This document shows positions 5,447-7,882 of a stretch of DNA of 7,882 bases, one piece after another. The notes under the pieces were generated by a model. It ran no database searches and had not been told where the DNA came from. It worked only from the letters and a program-made list of their open reading frames with translations. Numbering within the stretch: position 1 is the first letter of the stretch; each line of letters begins with the position of its first letter. Both the position numbers and the translations under genes were made by a program. The DNA lies in contig CANGFL010000053.1 of NCBI GenBank assembly GCA_947453015.1, forward strand, positions 1 to 7,882, given 5' to 3'. Source of the DNA: Oxalobacteraceae bacterium (GTDB lineage: Bacteria > Pseudomonadota > Gammaproteobacteria > Burkholderiales > Burkholderiaceae_D).

Positions 5447-6154
5447 ATGCGCATCCTCCTTGCCGAAGACGACAGCGTGCTGGCCGACGGGCTTACTCGC
5501 TCTCTACGCCAGTCCGGTTACGTGATCGACTGTGTAAACAATGGTCAGGCAGCCGACAGCGCGCTATCCGGTCAAGATTTCGATCTTTTGATCCTTGACC
5601 TTGATCTGCCAAAAATTTCAGGTCTTGAAGTGCTCAGCCGTCTGAGAGCTCGCGATTCCAGAATTCCTGTACTCATTCTCACCGCTGGCGATTCATTAGA
5701 GCAGCGCGTGAAAGCACTCGATTTAGGTGCGGATGATTTCATGGCAAAACCCTTTGCACTGTCTGAACTTGAGGCTCGCGTACGCGCACTCACACGGCGC
5801 GGCGCTGGCGGCGGGCCCACTATTATCAAACACGGGCCGCTCGGTTTCGATCAGATTGGGCGAATCGCCTACATCAACGACACGATGATCGATCTCTCTG
5901 CGCGTGAGCTGGGTCTGCTTGAAGTGCTGTTAAAACGTAGTGGCAGGTTAGTGTCGAAAGAACAGTTGGTTGATCATCTTTGCGAATGGGGCGAAGAAGT
6001 CAGCAACAATGCGATTGAAGTTTATGTGCACCGCCTACGCAAAAAAATAGAAGGCGGCGGCGTACGTATAGCAACCGTTCGCGGACTAGGCTATTGCCTC
6101 GAAAAATTTTCTCAGTCTGCTCCTGCAGAAAATCAGGATACGGGCACTAGCTAA
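5447..6154 (+). CDS. OmpR-family response regulator, TctD/QseB-like
   Basis: The 235-residue product has a receiver domain (1 to about 115) and a winged-helix DNA-binding domain (about 128-219). The receiver has the acidic pair Asp8-Asp9, the phosphoacceptor Asp51 in LILDLDLP, Thr79 and Lys101 (in AKPF). The output domain has LSARELGLLEVLL (150-162), the recognition helix region NNAIEVYVHRLRKKI (187-201) and the wing TVRGLGYCLE (210-219). Its subfamily resembles TctD, QseB and PmrA. The sensor kinase gene starts 2 nt after its stop codon, making a cognate pair. The ATG at 5447 gives a standard N-terminus MRILLAEDD but lacks a clear Shine-Dalgarno sequence. The likely targets are its own promoter (TTAA repeat at 5339-5355) and the solute symporter genes downstream. 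The signal and regulon cannot be read from the sequence. Confidence 0.95.
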   Translation: MRILLAEDDSVLADGLTRSLRQSGYVIDCVNNGQAADSALSGQDFDLLILDLDLPKISGLEVLSRLRARDSRIPVLILTAGDSLEQRVKALDLGADDFMAKPFALSELEARVRALTRRGAGGGPTIIKHGPLGFDQIGRIAYINDTMIDLSARELGLLEVLLKRSGRLVSKEQLVDHLCEWGEEVSNNAIEVYVHRLRKKIEGGGVRIATVRGLGYCLEKFSQSAPAENQDTGTS

Positions 6155-6156
6155 CT

Positions 6157-7659
6157 GTGGACGTGCACATCAGTAGACAAAAATCGATGCTAGCTACAAC
6201 GGCAGAGACATCTCAAGAACCACGCTCTCAGCATTCATTGTTTGGCGAAATTTTAGACTGGATGCTAATGCCGCTGCTGCTGCTTTGGCCAATTAGTATC
6301 GCCATTACGTATTTTGCTTCCACATCGATTGCTAATGAACCTTTTGATCGATCATTGGAAGACCGAGTTACTGTCCTAGCACAACAGGTCAAAGAAAATA
6401 ACGGCATCGTTAGCGCTCAACTACCTTTATCGGCACGCGATATTCTGAGGGCTGATGACATCGACAATGTGTATTTCCAAATTTCAGACCCGCAGCAAAA
6501 TTTAATTGCCGGCGATCTGGATGTGCCGTATCCCCTCGAAGAAGACAATCCAATTCCCTGGTCGGTACTTTTACGTGATGCACAAATACGCAACACAGAA
6601 GTTCGCGTAGCATATGTCTACGTCAATCTGCAAACACTACGCGCTCCTGCCTTAGATGCGGGTGAGCCACGCTATGCGTTGGTTCAAGTAGCAGAAACGT
6701 TAGAAAAAAGACGGCAACTTGCTAAGCAGATTGTTAAGGGCGTGATTTTTCCGGAATTTATTATTCTTCCTATCGCACTCACACTCGTCTGGTTTGCACT
6801 GACACGTGGTCTGTCACCGTTAGCGACACTACAAGATCATATTCGTGCACGCCGACCGGATGATTTATCCCCGATTGATGCCAGCGCCGTACCTGAAGAA
6901 ATTTCACCCTTAGTACGATCGCTTAACGACATGCTAGCCAGACTGTCGCAAAGCATACAACTACAAAAACGTTTTATTGCCGATGCGGCACATCAAATGA
7001 AAACTCCACTCGCTGGCATGCGCATGCAGTCAGAGCTTGCGATGCGGCAGTCAGATAGAAAAGAGATTCAACACTCGTTAGAGCAACTCTCAAAAAGCTC
7101 TGAATCTGCTACGCGCATGATTAATCAATTACTTGCTCTGGCGCGCGCCGAAACGCAAGAAGCGCAGGCTATGCCGTTTGAAAAAATTGAACTCACCGAA
7201 TTATCTCGACATGTCGTTCAAGATTGGGTGCAGGTGGCAATGACCCGGCGGATTGATCTTGGTTTTGAAGCTGAAAATGTTGACTTACCCATCAGCGGCA
7301 ATCCAACGATGTTGCGCGAGATGCTGAATAATTTAATTGATAATGCTCTGCGCTATACACCGGCATTGGGTAGTGTGACTGTTCGCGTTCAAGCCGATAA
7401 CCAACAACGACTCGCCATACTTGAAGTAGAAGATACTGGCCCTGGAATTCCGCTATCTGAGCGTACGCATGTCTTCGAACGTTTTTACCGCATTTTAGGC
7501 ACCGACGTTGAAGGTAGTGGCTTGGGCCTCGCTATTGTTCGCGAAATCGCTATTCGCCACGGCGTCGACATCGAACTGTTCAGCAATTCGCACAGCAAAG
7601 ACCCACGCTATCCTGGCAGTTTATTTAGAATTTGCTTCAGACTCGAAAAATCTATTTAA
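6157..7659 (+). CDS. Membrane sensor histidine kinase, TctE/QseC-like
   Basis: The 500-residue product pairs with the regulator encoded 2 nt upstream. It has a cytoplasmic N-terminus, a first membrane segment (about 36-58), a periplasmic sensor region resembling the 2CSK_N domain of TctE-type kinases (about 59-193), a second membrane segment (about 196-216) and a HAMP-like linker (about 217-268). The HisKA motif FIADAAHQMKTPLAG (273-287) places the phosphorylated histidine at His279; Gln replaces the more usual Glu after it, which is common in this subgroup. The ATPase domain has the N box NNLIDNALRYTP (391-402), the G1 box DTGPGIP (426-432), ERFYR (441-445) and the G2 box GSGLGLAI (453-460), all intact. 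The start is a GTG at 6157 without a clear ribosome binding site; the ATG at 6187 would remove 10 residues and no domain. The DUF4212 gene begins 13 nt after the stop codon. Confidence 0.94.
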   Translation: MDVHISRQKSMLATTAETSQEPRSQHSLFGEILDWMLMPLLLLWPISIAITYFASTSIANEPFDRSLEDRVTVLAQQVKENNGIVSAQLPLSARDILRADDIDNVYFQISDPQQNLIAGDLDVPYPLEEDNPIPWSVLLRDAQIRNTEVRVAYVYVNLQTLRAPALDAGEPRYALVQVAETLEKRRQLAKQIVKGVIFPEFIILPIALTLVWFALTRGLSPLATLQDHIRARRPDDLSPIDASAVPEEISPLVRSLNDMLARLSQSIQLQKRFIADAAHQMKTPLAGMRMQSELAMRQSDRKEIQHSLEQLSKSSESATRMINQLLALARAETQEAQAMPFEKIELTELSRHVVQDWVQVAMTRRIDLGFEAENVDLPISGNPTMLREMLNNLIDNALRYTPALGSVTVRVQADNQQRLAILEVEDTGPGIPLSERTHVFERFYRILGTDVEGSGLGLAIVREIAIRHGVDIELFSNSHSKDPRYPGSLFRICFRLEKSI

Positions 7660-7672
7660 GAAAATTCGCGAG

Positions 7673-7882
7673 ATGCTGAATCAAGAATCACCCACTAAAA
7701 ATAACGATGGCTATGCGAGCTACTGGCCAACAGTACGTGCAATCACCTTCGTATTACTCGCGCTGTGGCTACTCTTAAATTTTGGGGTGATTTTTTACGC
7801 ACGCGAACTCTCCGGCTTACAGCTTTTCGGTTGGCCCATTCCGTTTTATATGGCGGCACAAGGTACGATCCTGATTTACTTG
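7673..7882 (+). CDS. DUF4212 protein, putative sodium:solute symporter small subunit (partial, 3' end cut off)
   Basis: An open frame of 70 codons runs from the ATG at 7673 to the window edge. It matches the start of the DUF4212 family (TIGR03647-type small subunit): a polar N-terminus, YWPTVRAITF (17-26), a first hydrophobic helix (about 24-44), the motif LQLFGWPIPFYMAAQGT (49-65) resembling the family's GfPlgFWfAqQG, and the beginning of a second helix. Members are short two-helix membrane proteins encoded directly before a large sodium:solute symporter (SSS) subunit, which would be expected just beyond the window. The large subunits are related to ActP/PutP-type transporters, so a small carboxylate is a plausible substrate, but the sequence does not show it. 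The ATG lies 13 nt after the kinase stop codon with only weak ribosome binding sequence, so it is probably the third gene of the same operon. Confidence 0.85.
   Translation, partial: MLNQESPTKNNDGYASYWPTVRAITFVLLALWLLLNFGVIFYARELSGLQLFGWPIPFYMAAQGTILIYL

Noticed and set aside
5140..5454. 104-codon minus-strand frame over the recA start and upstream spacer
   Set aside because: It overlaps the recA coding start in another frame and covers the LexA box and both promoters, so it is most unlikely to be a gene.
5572..5829. 85-codon minus-strand frame
   Set aside because: It is antisense to the receiver domain of the response regulator and is Ser/Arg-rich, as expected from a reverse-frame reading.
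1..7882. CRISPR array, transposon ends, prophage genes, tRNA or rRNA genes
   Set aside because: Inspection of the sequence showed no regularly spaced repeats, transposase, integrase or structural RNA pattern; the window is ordinary core chromosome.

Overview
The window looks like chromosomal DNA of a betaproteobacterium, most likely order Burkholderiales. The order recA - recX - DUF2889 - sucC - sucD with a type IV pilin gene nearby, and a TctD/TctE-like two-component pair divergent from recA, is an arrangement I associate with that group (for example the Ralstonia recA-pilA region, recalled from memory). A RecA with an Ala/Lys-rich tail and base composition near 50% GC fit this. I cannot name the genus.

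Layout. (1) 1-610, plus strand: a type IV pilin gene with a well-matched sigma-54 (-24/-12) promoter and a strong hairpin terminator. The hairpin has T-runs on both sides, so it can also end the convergent sucCD transcript. (2) 657-2718, minus strand: sucC-sucD, the two subunits of succinyl-CoA synthetase, 13 nt apart. (3) 2839-3411, minus: a DUF2889 protein of unknown function. (4) 3605-5222, minus: recX and recA. A LexA box with perfect outer arms lies over the predicted recA promoter. (5) 5447-7659, plus: an OmpR-family response regulator and its TctE/QseC-like sensor kinase, 2 nt apart. A tandem TTAA-type direct repeat in the divergent spacer looks like the regulator's own binding site. 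(6) 7673-7882, plus: the start of a DUF4212 gene, the small subunit of a sodium:solute symporter, cut by the window edge.

How the genes work together. recA and recX form the SOS recombinase and its modulator, under LexA. sucCD makes the TCA-cycle step between succinyl-CoA and succinate. The kinase and regulator probably sense a small carboxylate or related solute and control the symporter that begins at the right edge; this is inferred from gene order. Every coding region can be assigned to a known family. I see no transposon, prophage, CRISPR array or RNA gene, and no clearly new multi-gene system. The most interesting points are regulatory (sigma-54 pilin promoter, TTAA tandem repeat, LexA operator, bidirectional terminator) and the uncharacterised DUF2889 and DUF4212 genes.
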